From: Rhizomys pruinosus
Taxonomy: Eukaryota; Chordata; Mammalia; Rodentia; Spalacidae
Assembly: GCA_009823505.1 (NCBI GenBank)
Contig: VZQC01006697.1
Coordinates: forward strand, 1,461,063 to 1,525,062
Reading direction: 5' to 3'
DNA: 64,000 nt
Part shown: positions 48,919 to 61,084 of the stretch, in pieces
Position numbering within the stretch: position 1 is the stretch's first letter
Layout: the number at the start of each line of letters is the position of its first letter
Position numbers and translations under genes: made by a program
The notes under the pieces: generated by a model
The model's input: the letters and a program-made list of their open reading frames with translations, nothing else
The model's database searches: none
Told to the model about the DNA's origin: nothing

Positions 48919-50784
48919 CTTGAATACTTTGATCATGTTTGTGATTATTCTTTTACATTATGGATCCTGGAGTTCCTGTGGGGAGGCCTCATTGTAGAAC
49001 ACTTTTATAGAAATAGTGAATTTGGTGGGAACAAAACACTTTTGTTTTCTTTTTATTTGTATTTTCACATTGTGATCTGGGCATATGGACTTCTTCTGGT
49101 GGTTGCGTATCTGCTATTGAAAATCTAGCTTGCCTTTTTTTGAGTTGAATTTTTGTTTTCTTTTTAAATTTTGGTTGTATCTTGGTTGTTTCTGAACAGT
49201 GGTGAACAGGTTAGTTGGTCTGTGCTTCAGGTTCTCACTTTTGATTATTTAATGGGAGGAAAAGATGGTTCCAGGCAGTATAGTCAGTAGCTCTCCAGCA
49301 GCATTGTGAGCCTAGTCCCAAGCAAGAAGATGGGGATTAGGTGAGTAAGTTGTGACTATCTATTTAGCAAGCTAGATGTGAAGCCTGGAGAAGTATGATG
49401 GGGGCAGGTACCAAAGCGGAGATGTGGCAACTGAATGGGTGGATTCTAATTAACTTCCAGGACTGCTTGTTAGCACTCAGGCATGGCAAATTATCTTAGG
49501 CCCAAGGCAGGACCTCATTTATTTTGATGTCACAAATTCATCTCAATGTTTCAGAATGTAGGATGTCCTGGGTGAACTGTCTCTTGAAGTTCATCATTTC
49601 TTCTGGCACTATCAAGCTCTCCAGACCAGAGACAATACTGAAAACATTTTAATGCCTCCAAAATGTTACTCCTAGAGACTTGCTCTTGATCTTTGTCTCT
49701 CCCCAGCTTTGAATTCCCTCCAAACCCAGTCTGGGTAACAGTAATGAAAAACTAATGAATGAAATTGAAATTAAAATGAGGCTTTGCTTCATTCAGTAAA
49801 GGTGGTTCACTCATGAATACAGTAGCAAACCTGTTCTTGGGAAAGACTGAGCAGTTGAACTTGAAGCTGCTACAAATGTGTGCCCTTTGCGAAGTTATAT
49901 TCCATTAGAGTAGAAGTCATAGAGTACAGATTATAGAGTAGATAGTTTCATATGTTAAATTTAATGATTTGAGTTTCATATGTTATCTTTTGTTGTAACC
50001 ACTTGCATTCTTGAAAAACACCACTTATTTAGATATGAGAGTAAATAATGTATGGGGAACAAATTTTAATGTAGTCTGGTGAATGAAGGATATATAAGTT
50101 ATACATTAATCCTTCATCTCCTAGGCAGACTCAAGTATTGCATGGGCCAAATTCATTCACAGTCACTTTAATGTACATTTGGAAAGTGAGTTAGTGACAT
50201 ATGAACATGTAGGAATTTAGCTGAATAGCTAACAGTTTTCAATGCATAACTAAAGTAAAATATTAGGATGATTTGCGAACTTGAAAGTTTCACAGTGGAT
50301 TGAAAACAAAGATGTGGTTCTGGGCCAATCATTCTAATAGTGATATTTGTTCTGCCTTTAAAGACAATATTTCAGTTTCAGACTCATTTTTGTCCCTGAG
50401 AACAAAACGGCTGGCCGCAAGCTAACTTCATAGGAAGACGAGGCCTAGATCCAGAGGTGTTCACTTCTTACAGTTCTTGTAGACTAGTTGCAGTGGTTTC
50501 TATGTATATCCATAATCTAACTATGATTCTGAAATTCGAAAAAAATCTATAACCTTTATGTAAGTTTGATACAAATTCATTTGATGACATCCTTGAATTA
50601 AGCTGATGTGAATTATACTGTGAAAGTTACTATAGCAATATTAAGTTTCATTAAGGGATGAATTCTCAAACCCTGTTAGGAGCATTATATAGATATATAT
50701 TTATGTATGACTATATTAATTTTGAAATTTAAAATATCTGCAAAACCAACAGGCAGTAGTTAGTGCTGAAACTCACAAGCACAT
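48919..50784. other. No recognised gene; L1 5' leftovers at the low end
   Basis: The first 300 bases may be more of the decayed L1 5' region. The rest was not recognised. Confidence 0.35.
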
Positions 50785-51015
50785 GAACCCATATCAGCTG
50801 TGATTGCCTGCACAAGACCAAGCCAGTCAACATTGTAGCACAAAGGAAGGAAAATCTCATGAGCTCCAACTCTTAACTGTGGAGCTATGGATAGTTGATG
50901 GATTTTGGAAATGGGAGAGTCAGTATTCTTTAAGTAATTGGGACCTTTTTTGTCGACCGTGCTCCAGTGGATGGCCCCACAGCCATGGGTTTTCACTGAA
51001 GCCCACTTGGGGGAT
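50785..51015 (+). mobile_element. Rodent Lx-type L1 3' UTR fragment
   Basis: The sense order 'gcacaagaccaagccagtca', 'ctcatgagctccaactctta', 'agttgatggattttgg', 'gctccagtggatggcccca' corresponds to the reverse of the fragment at 36165-36540. Confidence 0.75.
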
Positions 51016-52912
51016 GGGGAATGACTGAGACCAAGTTTGATTAATTTCTGGGTTAGTCTTACATAGATATGTTCTCATAATCTTTATTTAGTGAATAAGG
51101 ATAAAAGCAATTGATTCACTTTAAAGGGTACTTTGCATAAATACAGAGTCATTACTGGCACTTAAAGAGAAATCTATGAAGAAATGCAGAGAAATATGAG
51201 CACTGAGTTATAGGTTTCCTCTCCTCCCCTAGTAGAGAAAGATACAGATACTTTCCCAGGAGTCCCTATTTCTTGTGCTTTCCTCTAATCTTTTGGTGCA
51301 TTTCACAGGATCATATTTGTGGATAGCATTTAGATGCTAGCCTTATAAAGTGAGTCTTTTGTAGATCCAAAATGCTTACCTGGGAGCTTAAACGGCCAGA
51401 CTTTATGGATCAAAGGCTCTAATAATACAAAAGGCTCTTATGGTGAATGATGGTTGATGAGCCAATGCTGGTTTCTAAAGGATCTTCTTCCTTCTCCAGC
51501 AGCTGGGGAATAATATCTTCAGACCAAGAGTGAGAGCTATAATGTTGTAGGAAAGGGTCTGCTTATGTTGTGGGATGGACATGAACTGGTATGGCCCCAG
51601 GAAAGAGATAAAGATATATCCTTCGTGAGTCTTACACATGGACATCCTTTAAGTGGATCTATCTTAAGTGTGAAGGTTGGACCAGAGGAACAGATACCTT
51701 CTAAAGCCAAGGCTGGGCTTGTCTGAACTACTGCCTCAGACTTGACACCTATCAGATGGGTGATCCAAGCTAGTCAGTAGTATGAGAGAAGTCTAGAGGG
51801 CCAGATGAAAGCAGAAATTGACAACAGACTTGGCATCACAGGGGATGTGCACTGTCCCCCAGCCTTCTGCTTCCCCTGAGTTCAGCAGGTCTCCAAAGGA
51901 GAAGATTGCAGTGATCCAAAGATATTAAAAACCTCCTCAAAGTTCTGAGCAGAAATTCCGAGGGGAAGCAGAGCGATGTTGTGCCTCAGTATGCTATGAG
52001 ATAGCTGAGGTAGATGTGTTACATGGCACAGTGAGCAAATGATTGATAAAGAAGAGGCACTTCTTAATAAGGAGAGAATAGGAAATGGTGTAACTTATCA
52101 AACACATTGTTTGATTGGCTGTACAAATTTAAAATCAATTATTAGCGACAATTCCTTCCTTAGGATCCTATCTCATAGTTAAGGATTTATAAAAATGTGA
52201 TAGAAAAAAATGTGTTAGTAAGCGAGTCAAAAAGTACATGCTCTCATTTCCTTATTTATGCATCCAACAAGCAGAAATCTAGAACTACCTTGCCATTTTT
52301 GGCCCTTGCTGGAAAGGTACTGAGCACAGCCACTGTCATTTGAAGAAGCTGGGACAGAGGCAAGTGACTCCTTGACCCCAGGTCTCAAATTTCCTGTGAT
52401 TAAATGGAAGAGAAACTCTCCAGTTGTTAAGGGTAGAACTGTACAGATTTTCACTAAAATTACAGCCTTCACACAACTTGGGTTTATACAAGAGGGCAAC
52501 ATAAAATGAAAAATTAACATACACAAATAAATAAACAAATAAATAATAAGGCAAATAATTGTCTAAGGTTCAGCCTCTAATCTGTATCTAGAAGAGATTC
52601 AAATCTCTGCTGAAGGTATTCTTGTGGTATGTGAGGGTGGCAAGACTTTCCTGGTAAATAAACAAAAACAAACAACAAAAGAAAAACACTGTGTTGAAAG
52701 CCAAAGTCCTTGCATATATGCAGTCTTGTTTCTAATCAAACCACTGGATACTGGGCCAACCATGTGAGCTCTGGAGATTAATATCTCCTCTCTGTGAAAT
52801 GGGGATCCCATACTGCATTGTGCGTATACCTCAGGGATAGTAAGTTCTTATGCTGAATAGACCTATTCGCTTATAGTCTGAGACATAATAAATGATGTCA
52901 TTTTTCTTTCAG
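51016..52912. other. No recognised repeat or exon
   Basis: Intronic DNA before the first AFF2 exon. A polypyrimidine tract precedes the acceptor at 52911. Confidence 0.45.
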
Positions 52913-53072
52913 CCCTCTCTTGGCCACACCACAGCCTCTGCCTGCAGTGGAAGCCAATGGGGGCTCTGTCAGCTCCAGTGAATCAGAAAGTAGCTCTGAA
53001 TCAGACTCAGACACCGAAAGTAGCACCACTGACAGTGAATCAAATGATGCTCCTCGAGTGGCCACTCCAGAG
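52913..53072 (+). CDS. AFF2: AFF2 (FMR2) internal exon, serine-rich acidic segment
   Basis: AFF2 is a nuclear scaffold of super elongation complex-type assemblies, and its silencing causes FRAXE intellectual disability in humans. This 160-bp exon is flanked by a polypyrimidine tract with AG at 52911-52912 and by GTGAGT from 53073. The first base completes a codon from an upstream exon, then 53 codons read through without a stop. It encodes [17 protein letters not shown], then a run of serine with Glu/Asp ([18 protein letters not shown]), ending DAPRVATPE. This is the phosphoserine-type acidic segment of the AF4/FMR2 family. It ends in phase 0, matching the next exon. The wording fits AFF2 better than AFF1, AFF3 or AFF4. 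I know it by family memory, not by alignment. Confidence 0.93.
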
Positions 53073-53406
53073 GTGAGTTAAATTGCCCAAGGCCTTAACA
53101 TTCATCTTTGTGCCTGTACCTCAGCCTGTGCCCCCTATGCATCAGCATGAATATTTAGAACAATAGCTACTTCAGAAGAGTAGCCAGGGCTTTGATAGGA
53201 CTGCTTCACTGCAAATCTTTGCATACGCCCTAACAAAAAATTTCTCCTGTGTGACTCTAACATGTAAAGATTTCTTGCTGTGTGATTGATTTTGAGGGGA
53301 GTCATTTAGCTACTCTGGGCTCCATGCCTTCTCCCACATAAAACTATCACAGTAATGACAATGCTAGCAGCTTCTTTATAAGCGAACCAATAAAATCAGA
53401 CCGAGC

Positions 53407-54040
53407 TCTTCACTATTGTGAAGAGAGCTGCAATAAACATAGATGTGCATGTATCTTTGCGGTAGGATGATTTTCCTTATTTGTCGATGCTATCTAGCAT
53501 CAAAAGGGAAGCTGAGAAACTTTATTTTTATATTTCTTTCTATCCAAAAGCAACTGTGCTGTTATAACATGAATCTCTCAATGGGCCCTAGAATTAATTT
53601 ACCACTTATTTTCAGACATGGTAATTAACATAAATGGGTGGAAGGTATGTATTCATATTTTAGAATAATATAAAATTAAAGGGAAAATGTGAATTGCTAA
53701 ACATATTTCAGAATTGGCATACAGTTTATTCCCAGAGGACATAATTCTGGTACATATATGACATTTATATAGGCATATTTTGGAGCAATACAAATGGGAG
53801 GGAACAAAAACATAAGGATAGGGACAAATAGCAGATTGATACAGTTAAATTCTGCCCAAAGCAATAAACCTCTGCAGAGATAAACTTTAAAAAGACTGAA
53901 AGAAAGATACAGGACATATAGGGCATAATGCACGAACTGGGGTGGACTTTGGGGAAGGGAAAGGGGAATATGTCTAAATTGAACTGAAAAATGATGTATG
54001 AAATACACAAAACATCAATAAAAGTATTATATTAAAAATA
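53407..54040 (+). mobile_element. L1 3' end with inverted 5' stub
   Basis: 53407-53470 is antisense ORF2 sequence ('gaagagagctgcaataaac', compare 10397). From about 53480 the sense 3' UTR runs to 'atgatgtatgaaatacacaa', 'acatcaataaaagt' and an A-rich tail. TCTTCACTATT (53407) and TCTTCACCATT (54044) may be the target duplication. Confidence 0.75.
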
Positions 54041-54539
54041 ATGTCTTCACCATTTTCAAAACCCGAAAGTTCAATTCAAGTGACACTTTAATGAGAAACT
54101 CAGATCTTCTCAAAGGTGAATTTCTAACAGTCCTCATACTCTAGATGTGCTGACAACTTCAGGTGCCTTACCTCCTTTTTAATATGTATTGCAGATGAGT
54201 TTGCTCTCACTTGCTCTCTAGACTCCCTTAACCCCCAAGTCCTGTAGATGTAGCAGGTAAAAACACAGGCCTGGTTGGAGGATCATCAATATAGTGTTTG
54301 CAGAAATCTCTTGTGGGCTTCATTTTGGAAAGTTTCCTTAGAGATATTTTTATTAAATGCTCAAATTTGATGGAGAGTAGAAGTAACTTGAATGCATTTG
54401 ATTGTCCTACTATCATCATTATTAAGCATGGCATAATGATGGTAGTACTCAACAGAAAGTTTTCTCCTTGGTTTGGTAGTACCTGAGGGTATTCTCTGTG
54501 TAGCTCAGATAGGTTAGTGTGAAAGGTAAAATGACCACC

Positions 54540-54720
54540 ACTCCTGGTGGCTAAAGCCAAGGCCTCTCTTATATCTGACTTATTGTGTGATTGCCTCCTT
54601 TGTAACAAATCCACTCCAGAGATGAGGTCATCAGTCACTTCAGAAACTTCCTGAGCTAAACACCTAACAGTCTCACCTGTCAAACATTGTGGACTAAGTC
54701 TCTAGCACATGAACTTTGGA
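54540..54720 (-). repeat. MaLR-like LTR fragment
   Basis: The minus strand reads 'gttcatgtgctagagactta', 'gtccacaatgtttgacagg', 'gatgacctcatctctgg', in the same order as the remnant at 9005-9430. The 151-codon antisense frame over it is not a gene. Confidence 0.4.
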
Positions 54721-54737
54721 AGACACAATAAAACCAC

Positions 54738-54890
54738 TGTTCTGGGCAAGTCACTTAACTCTAATGTGCCTCACTTTTCCTTTGATAAAATGGGGTAATA
54801 ATATTGACCTACCTCAAGGGACAGTTTTGAGGTGTGAATAAAGGTTCTTATAAAGCATTTTGGGATCCTAAGCAGAGGAACTCATGTCTT
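54738..54890 (+). repeat. MIR SINE
   Basis: 'gggcaagtcacttaactcta', 'gataaaatggggtaataata' and 'aaagcattttgggatcct' match MIR well. Confidence 0.8.
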
Positions 54891-55139
54891 GCAGACTGTT
54901 ATAGCAGTGCCCAGCATGACCTTAACATGTCTATGTGTGCTAGATACCATCATTAGTCTGCATTTTTCTTAGAGGTTGACTGTGCTCATTAAAGTAGTGT
55001 ATAATTAATTGGTTGAAGTATGAGAATGCCTACTCACTGCCATGAAAACATACAGGAAACTTTTTCATTGTCTGGGTGGGATCTTTTTTTATGTGGGAAG
55101 TTATATGTGACTCAAGGGTAGTTCTGAGTAAATTCTTTT

Positions 55140-55372
55140 TTAATATTTTTAATATTTTTTATTTATTTTCATATGTGTATGAATGTATTGCCTGCATGTA
55201 GGTTGGTGCACCCGTGTCGTGCAATGCCGGAGAGGTCAGAGAGGGTGTCGGATTCCCCTGGAACTGGAGTTAAGGACGGTTTTCAGCCATCATGTGGATA
55301 CTGGGGATCGAACCCGGGTCTTCTGAAAGAGCAGTCGGTGCTCTTACCTGCTAGGCTGTCTCCCCAACCCCT
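55140..55372 (-). mobile_element. B2 SINE
   Basis: Antisense B2 with T-rich tail and head at 55372. The B box is intact ('ggatcgaacccgggtc' on the + strand). Confidence 0.92.
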
Positions 55373-56052
55373 TGAATAATTTATTTTAATGTCCACTCTT
55401 GAAGCTAGATGTTCTGATCTGAGATTGTGTTTGTTGCTAATAAAAGTGAAATGAATCTGAAAAAAAATGTCTTCATAAAAAATCAGACCTAGTACAGGAC
55501 CTGAACATGCTCATCATTATTCTCATTTAAAGTTGTAAAGTGAGAAATTGATGCTAGAAAAGGAAGACTTGAAAAATAAGCCTTCCNTTTTTCAATTTAC
55601 ATCATATAACTGATAATAATAGTTTATAAAAGTGCTTAGCCTAGTCTCACAAAATACCAAAGCACTAATTTTGAAATAGACAAATGTGTTTTACCTTTCC
55701 TATCCTCTATGAATTCATAGTAGCTTCTCTGGTCTCCTGAAACTATACCTGGTACACCAAGGAAATTCACTTCCTGGCTTTATATATAGTGGGCGTTACT
55801 AAGAATAAATGAGAAAATCCAAGTCAGGAACCCAAGATAATATTTGGCCCATGTTAAACAAGAATTTACTATTTCCAATAGCAATAATATGATCATTGCC
55901 TCCTTCTATTTTATGTCAATGAAACAGTGAAAATTGGTGTTAACAAATGGATTTTGGGTATTTTGTGCTTCGGTTTGGGTATTTTGTACTTTGGTTGTTT
56001 ATATCTATCTAGAAACAAAGAGAAAATAAATCACTGATTTGATTTTCATTGA

Positions 56053-56102
56053 GTGTGTGTGTGTGTGTGTGTGTGTGTACGCGCGCGCACGCGTGCGCGT
56101 AT
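56053..56102. repeat. (TG)n-(CG)n alternating purine-pyrimidine tract
   Basis: About 50 bases of uninterrupted alternating purine and pyrimidine: TG repeats, then 'acgcgcgcgcacgcgtgcgc'. Such tracts favour left-handed (Z) DNA. It lies about 290 bp upstream of the large AFF2 exon. Confidence 0.9.
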
Positions 56103-56103
56103 T

Positions 56104-56325
56104 GTTTCATTTTTACTTAAGTCAGGGTCTCATGTAGCCCAGATTGGCCTAAAACTTACTATATAGCTAAAGATAGTCTTGAACATCTGATATTCCTACC
56201 TCTACCTCCCAAGTGTGGAATTACAATTGTGCACTATTCCACATCTAGATTAAGTCATTATTCAGGATGGAACTTAGGCCTTTGTGGATTCTAAGTAAGC
56301 ACTGTACTAATTACATCCCCAGCCC
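56104..56325 (-). mobile_element. B4-type SINE (B1 plus ID)
   Basis: 'gtcagggtctcatgtagccc' and 'acctctacctcccaagtgtg' are antisense B1-like, followed by an antisense tRNA/ID-like end 'ttacatccccagccc'. The order is that of B4. Confidence 0.75.
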
Positions 56326-56389
56326 ACATCATTCATGCTACACTCTTTACAAATGAAATTCATTCTTGTTGTCATTTCTCAATCTGCAG

Positions 56390-57385
56390 CCTGAGCCACC
56401 TTCAACCAACAAGTGGCAGCTGGATAAATGGCTGAATAAAGTCACATCCCAGAACAAGTCATTTATTTGTGGCCAAAATGAAACACCCACGGAGATTATT
56501 TCTCTGCCTCCTCCAATAATCCAGCCAATCGAAGTCAAAGTGAAATCAAACCCCAGCCAGCCTCTGGCTGGACCCAAAGAAAGGCCTCTCCTTGGTCTCG
56601 TTAGGGAGAAAGCCCGTGCTAGGCCTACTCAGAAAACTCCAGAAACAAAGGCTTTGAAGCATAAGTTGTCAACATCGATTGATACAATTTCTCAAAGGAC
56701 AATTGGGAAGAAACAGCCTAAAAAGGCTGAGAAGAACAGCAGTTTTGAGGAGTTTACCTGGCCCAAACCAAATATTACCAGCAGCACTCCCAAAGAAAAA
56801 GAATGTGTGGAGCATCCTGACCCACCACGAAGCCGAAACAAAGCCACTGCCCACAAACCAGTCCCCAGGAAAGAACCAAGGCATCATATCCCTGCGGCTG
56901 CAGAAAAGAAGAAGTACAGAGGATCTGGCAAGATTGTACCAAAGTCCCGGGAATTCATCGAAACCGATTCCTCTACATCTGACTCCAGCAACGACCAGGA
57001 AGAGACCCTGCATGTCAAAGTCAAACCTCCTTGCCTTGCTCCTGGAGGTAACACTGCAAAATCCAAGGAGAGTTCCATTACCAGCCTGACCCTTAACAAC
57101 TTGACCAGCAGCAACCACAACTCATCCACCAACAATGAGGAGTCAGCGTTTTCACCTACTTCGGCCATGCAAACTGAGCTTTTGATCCCTGGACAGGATC
57201 AGGAGCATCCGAGGAACCTCTGGGTGAAGATTGACCTTGATTTACTTGTTAGAGTACCTGGCCAAAACTCAGTCCCATCAGCAACCACCAAGACAGACCA
57301 CAAGGAGAACGCCTCAAAACCCAAGCGTCAAAGTGCTACCATGGCTGTGGAAAAACCAGCACCCAAGGGCAAGCGCAAGACAAAG
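56390..57385 (+). CDS. AFF2: AFF2 (FMR2) large central exon
   Basis: 996 bp, 332 codons, phase 0 at both ends, between 'ctgcag' (to 56389) and GTGAGT (57386). No stop or frameshift. Residues 7-18 carry [12 protein letters not shown], a motif shared by the family just after the acidic serine segment. Basic stretches at about 103-115 ([13 protein letters not shown]), 173-186 ([14 protein letters not shown]) and 313-332 (ending KGKRKTK) are nuclear-localisation candidates. An [10 protein letters not shown] patch follows at about 191-200. Residues 276-290, [15 protein letters not shown] (57215-57259), match the AF4-family motif that pairs with the AHD of AF9/ENL, tying the protein to the elongation machinery. 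Much of the rest is low-complexity and probably disordered. Antisense frames over it are shadows. GC content is well above the introns. Confidence 0.96.
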
Positions 57386-57706
57386 GTGAGTCATCTGATG
57401 GGATCTGCTGAGCAGAGTACTTTTGTGGTCTAATTTTATGTAGAGTCTTGTTTTTTGAGAGGCCAATGGTAGAAGATTGCAAGTTTTGATAAAAACAAAA
57501 ACAAAACCTGACATTTTTAAAGGAAATGCTTTGAAAAAAGACACAAAGTATTAGGAATGATCAGGAACAAGTGGCAGCCATTGTCAAATGCAGCTCTGAT
57601 GGTAGTGAGAAGTTATGATGTACAGGGAAGGAAAACAGAAACAAGTCCTTTCCCAGGCGGGGCCCTGGAGTCAGCTCCTTAAATCACTCTGTAGGTGTAT
57701 TATTAT

Positions 57707-57862
57707 TATTTTTTTGTCTTTTTGAAACAGGGTCTCCCTGTAGCCCCAGCTGTCTTGGAACTCACTCTGTAGACCAGGCTGGCCTTGAACTCACAAAGAT
57801 CCGCCTGCCTCTGCCTCCCAAGTGCTAGGATTAAAGGTGTGTGCCACCACGCCCAGCTGTCA
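57707..57862 (-). mobile_element. B1 SINE
   Basis: Antisense B1 with T tail ('gaaacagggtctccctgtag', 'ctcccaagtgctaggattaa'). Perfect 12-bp target duplication GTGTATTATTAT at 57695-57706 and 57863-57874. Confidence 0.95.
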
Positions 57863-58199
57863 GTGTATTATTATACATGATGAGTGGATTATTACTTTGT
57901 AGTCTCCCACTCCAGAGTCAGCAGGACACCCATGTGTCCACAACAGCCAGGTTCATTCTCTTGGTTTGTTTATTTTTCTGAATAAATATTAGTGCACATC
58001 TAAGTCACCTAGCCTGAGGGTATCCTGGCTTCTACCAGACAAATGCTTTATATTGCCTACAAGGATTATTTGAAGAAAATCTCACCAGTGTAATTTGGGA
58101 TCATTTTGAAGTCTACATAGTGTCATCAAGAGATGAAATCCAGAGTGACCCTTATCAGTTAAAATATGTCTAGACAGATGAGCTGGAAACACTATAATA

Positions 58200-59730
58200 C
58201 TGAGGAACAGTTGTAGACAGGAAGTGCTCAGAGACAGGAAGTAGAGGATACTCAGGAGCAGTACAATTCTGAGGTGTGCTATTATACATGGGAGCATTCA
58301 GACAAGGGAGTACTGGAAGATGGGCATGACAGATTGCTGCAAAGCGCTTGGAGACTAAGGAACATGAGGGGTTTCAGTATCCTTAGGAGATGGGCAAGAA
58401 TTAGGAGAAAGGGAAGTACTAGGGTACTAAGGAACAGCAGGATACAGGAATCCCTGGAAATTTGGGAATATGTTGAGTGGAGGCTGGAGAAAGCTGGGGG
58501 AATGCAAATACTGGGAGTCAAGCAGGTATTAGTAGACTGAAGATCAGTACTAGATCAGAGCACCTTAGAATATTGGAGTGCTAGGAGTCTGAAATATTAA
58601 GAGACAAGGGAAAACCAGAAGACTGAGCATTTTTAGAGACTGGCAGACATTATAAGATGGAGTGCTAGAAGCCTAGAAATCCCTATGCCGGTAAAGATAG
58701 GCGCACCTGAAGATAGGCAAGTCGGAAAAAAAAAAATCAAGTTGGAATTAGGAAATTGAGGATTACTGCAAGAAAGGAAACTGTTAGAATAATGGGAAAG
58801 CCTAGTAGACAGGGCAGAAACAGGAGACTTCAGAGTACTAGGAGTCAGGCAGGTACTGGGAAACTAGGGGAGTGTTAGGAAATGGGGGATCCAGGAGACT
58901 GTCATGTACTGAGAGGCGGAAGCAGGGATAGGTAGGTGACAAGATCTTCTCAAGGAGGGCATGCTAGGAGACAGGAAAGTGATAAGGGACCAGGCAAAGC
59001 TAGCAGGCTAAGGACAATTAGGAAACACTAAGAGACAGGCATGTAGTAGCAGACTGCACAGAAGGAGAAGCATGAGGAGCAGGAGCAGACGAGGCAGCAT
59101 TAGGAAAATAGAGGGAAGCCCAGGAAACTGGAGAAAACTAAGAGACTGAGGAGACTTAAGAGGCAGGGAGCACTGGCACATTGGACATTGCCAGTAGAGA
59201 AGGGAGTACAGAATGTATGCAAGACTGGGGAGTGCTACGGGACTAGACATGTACTCTAGTGTTCTCCAGAGCATTAGAGCCTGGAGAACGCTATGACAGG
59301 CAAGTAGTAGGAGACTGGGAATTACTGGGATATAGGAAATTGAGGAGAGATTGAGCAGTAGTGGGAAAGTGGGTTGCAGCAATTATCTGCAACTAGCAGT
59401 TGTGGGGATATTTGGAGACTGGGGATCATAAGAAGACCGAATATTGTTAGGAGACAGGCACATATTGGCAGAGGTGAGAGCTCTAGAAGACTAGAAGCTG
59501 CAAGGTCAGAAGACCATGCTAAGGAGCAGGTGCTTCCCAGAAGAAAGTGAACCCTAGAAAACAGGCAAGAACTAGTAGAATGGGGAGTGCTAGGGGAGAT
59601 GGAATGGTAGAGGGCATGGGGAGACTAGAAAACAGCAAACTGTAAGACTCTGGAGAGCAGTGCCAGGAGAAGGGATGGCTAGGATGCAGGGGATTCTAGG
59701 ATGCAGGAATTACAGAGGATTCCCAGTATT
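58200..59730 (+). repeat. Degenerate purine-rich minisatellite
   Basis: Words such as 'gtgctaggag', 'tactaggagact', 'ggagactgggga' and 'gagacaggcaa' recur dozens of times over 1.5 kb at irregular 12-40 base intervals. The + strand is strongly A+G-rich. No precise unit length survives. The leucine-rich antisense frame at 59008-59382 is a by-product. Confidence 0.85.
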
Positions 59731-60445
<715 letters not shown>

Positions 60446-61084
60446 TAAGGTTGCCCCATCTATGTGTGTTGGCAGTGGATACGTTTTCTGACGTTTTGCA
60501 AATCACATTTGAAAATATTAGAAATATCTTATCCCATTAGAATGTTAGGAGAGAATCGAAAGTAGCCCAGTTCAAGCCTGACAGCTGTCTCTGATCACTG
60601 GTCCACCATGGATAAAGAATAGAATACAGATGATCGTGTTTGGGTGACAATAAGCTTTGAGGCAAAATGTCTTTGCTCCAAATCAGAATTATTATCTAAA
60701 TTAACCTCAATGAACTATTTTGCATGAAATGAAAGGTTGAAAAAAATGAATTGAAAAGAGGAAATACCTGAAAATGGAAATCACCTTTATCAGCTCATCT
60801 CCTTTTGTCCCCATGGTTCAGTTCTCATAGTTACTGAACAATTCCCCTGGGTCTTGATAGGGTATTGATTTATTACCTAATGTTGATGCAAAGCTAGGGG
60901 AGCACGAGTTGTCTCCTGACCCCATAGAGGCCAGAGAATGATGGTTGGAGAAAGGAGAGAAATGAGCTGTTGGGAAATTGTGCCCCATCCCCCGGGAGCG
61001 CAGTTCTGTGTTAAGCAATGCCTGGGAGGGATGGGTGTGTTAATTCCAACTAACTGGCTTCTCCTCTCCCTTCTTTCTCTGTAG

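Larger units (their letters stand above)
1..52912 (+). other. AFF2: Presumed AFF2 intronic sequence upstream of the first visible exon
   Basis: No coding exon was recognised in this stretch on either strand; open frames here are short and mostly fall in L1 or SINE sequence. Because the first AFF2 exon at 52913 begins inside a codon (one base completes it), at least one coding exon must lie upstream. I looked by eye for the segment that precedes it in AFF2 and did not find it, so this is inferred to be intron. A small exon could have been missed. Repeats and unusual structures inside it are listed separately. Confidence 0.6.
53073..56389 (+). other. AFF2: AFF2 intron, 3,317 bp
   Basis: GTGAGT donor and 'tttctcaatctgcag' acceptor. 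It contains an inverted-end L1 fragment (53407-54035), an LTR-like remnant, a MIR, a B2, an alternating purine-pyrimidine tract and a B4. A single ambiguous base sits at 55587. Confidence 0.9.

Noticed and set aside
54228..54683. 151-codon antisense frame
   Set aside because: Overlaps a probable LTR remnant and shows no known domain.
56669..57168. Antisense frames of 149 and 94 codons over the large AFF2 exon
   Set aside because: Shadows of a GC-richer coding exon; no independent protein features.
59008..59382. 124-codon leucine-rich antisense frame
   Set aside because: Antisense of the purine-rich minisatellite, which lacks the stop codons in that frame.
58200..59730. CRISPR-like array
   Set aside because: The repeats are degenerate and irregularly spaced in a mammalian intron; no constant repeat and spacer pattern.
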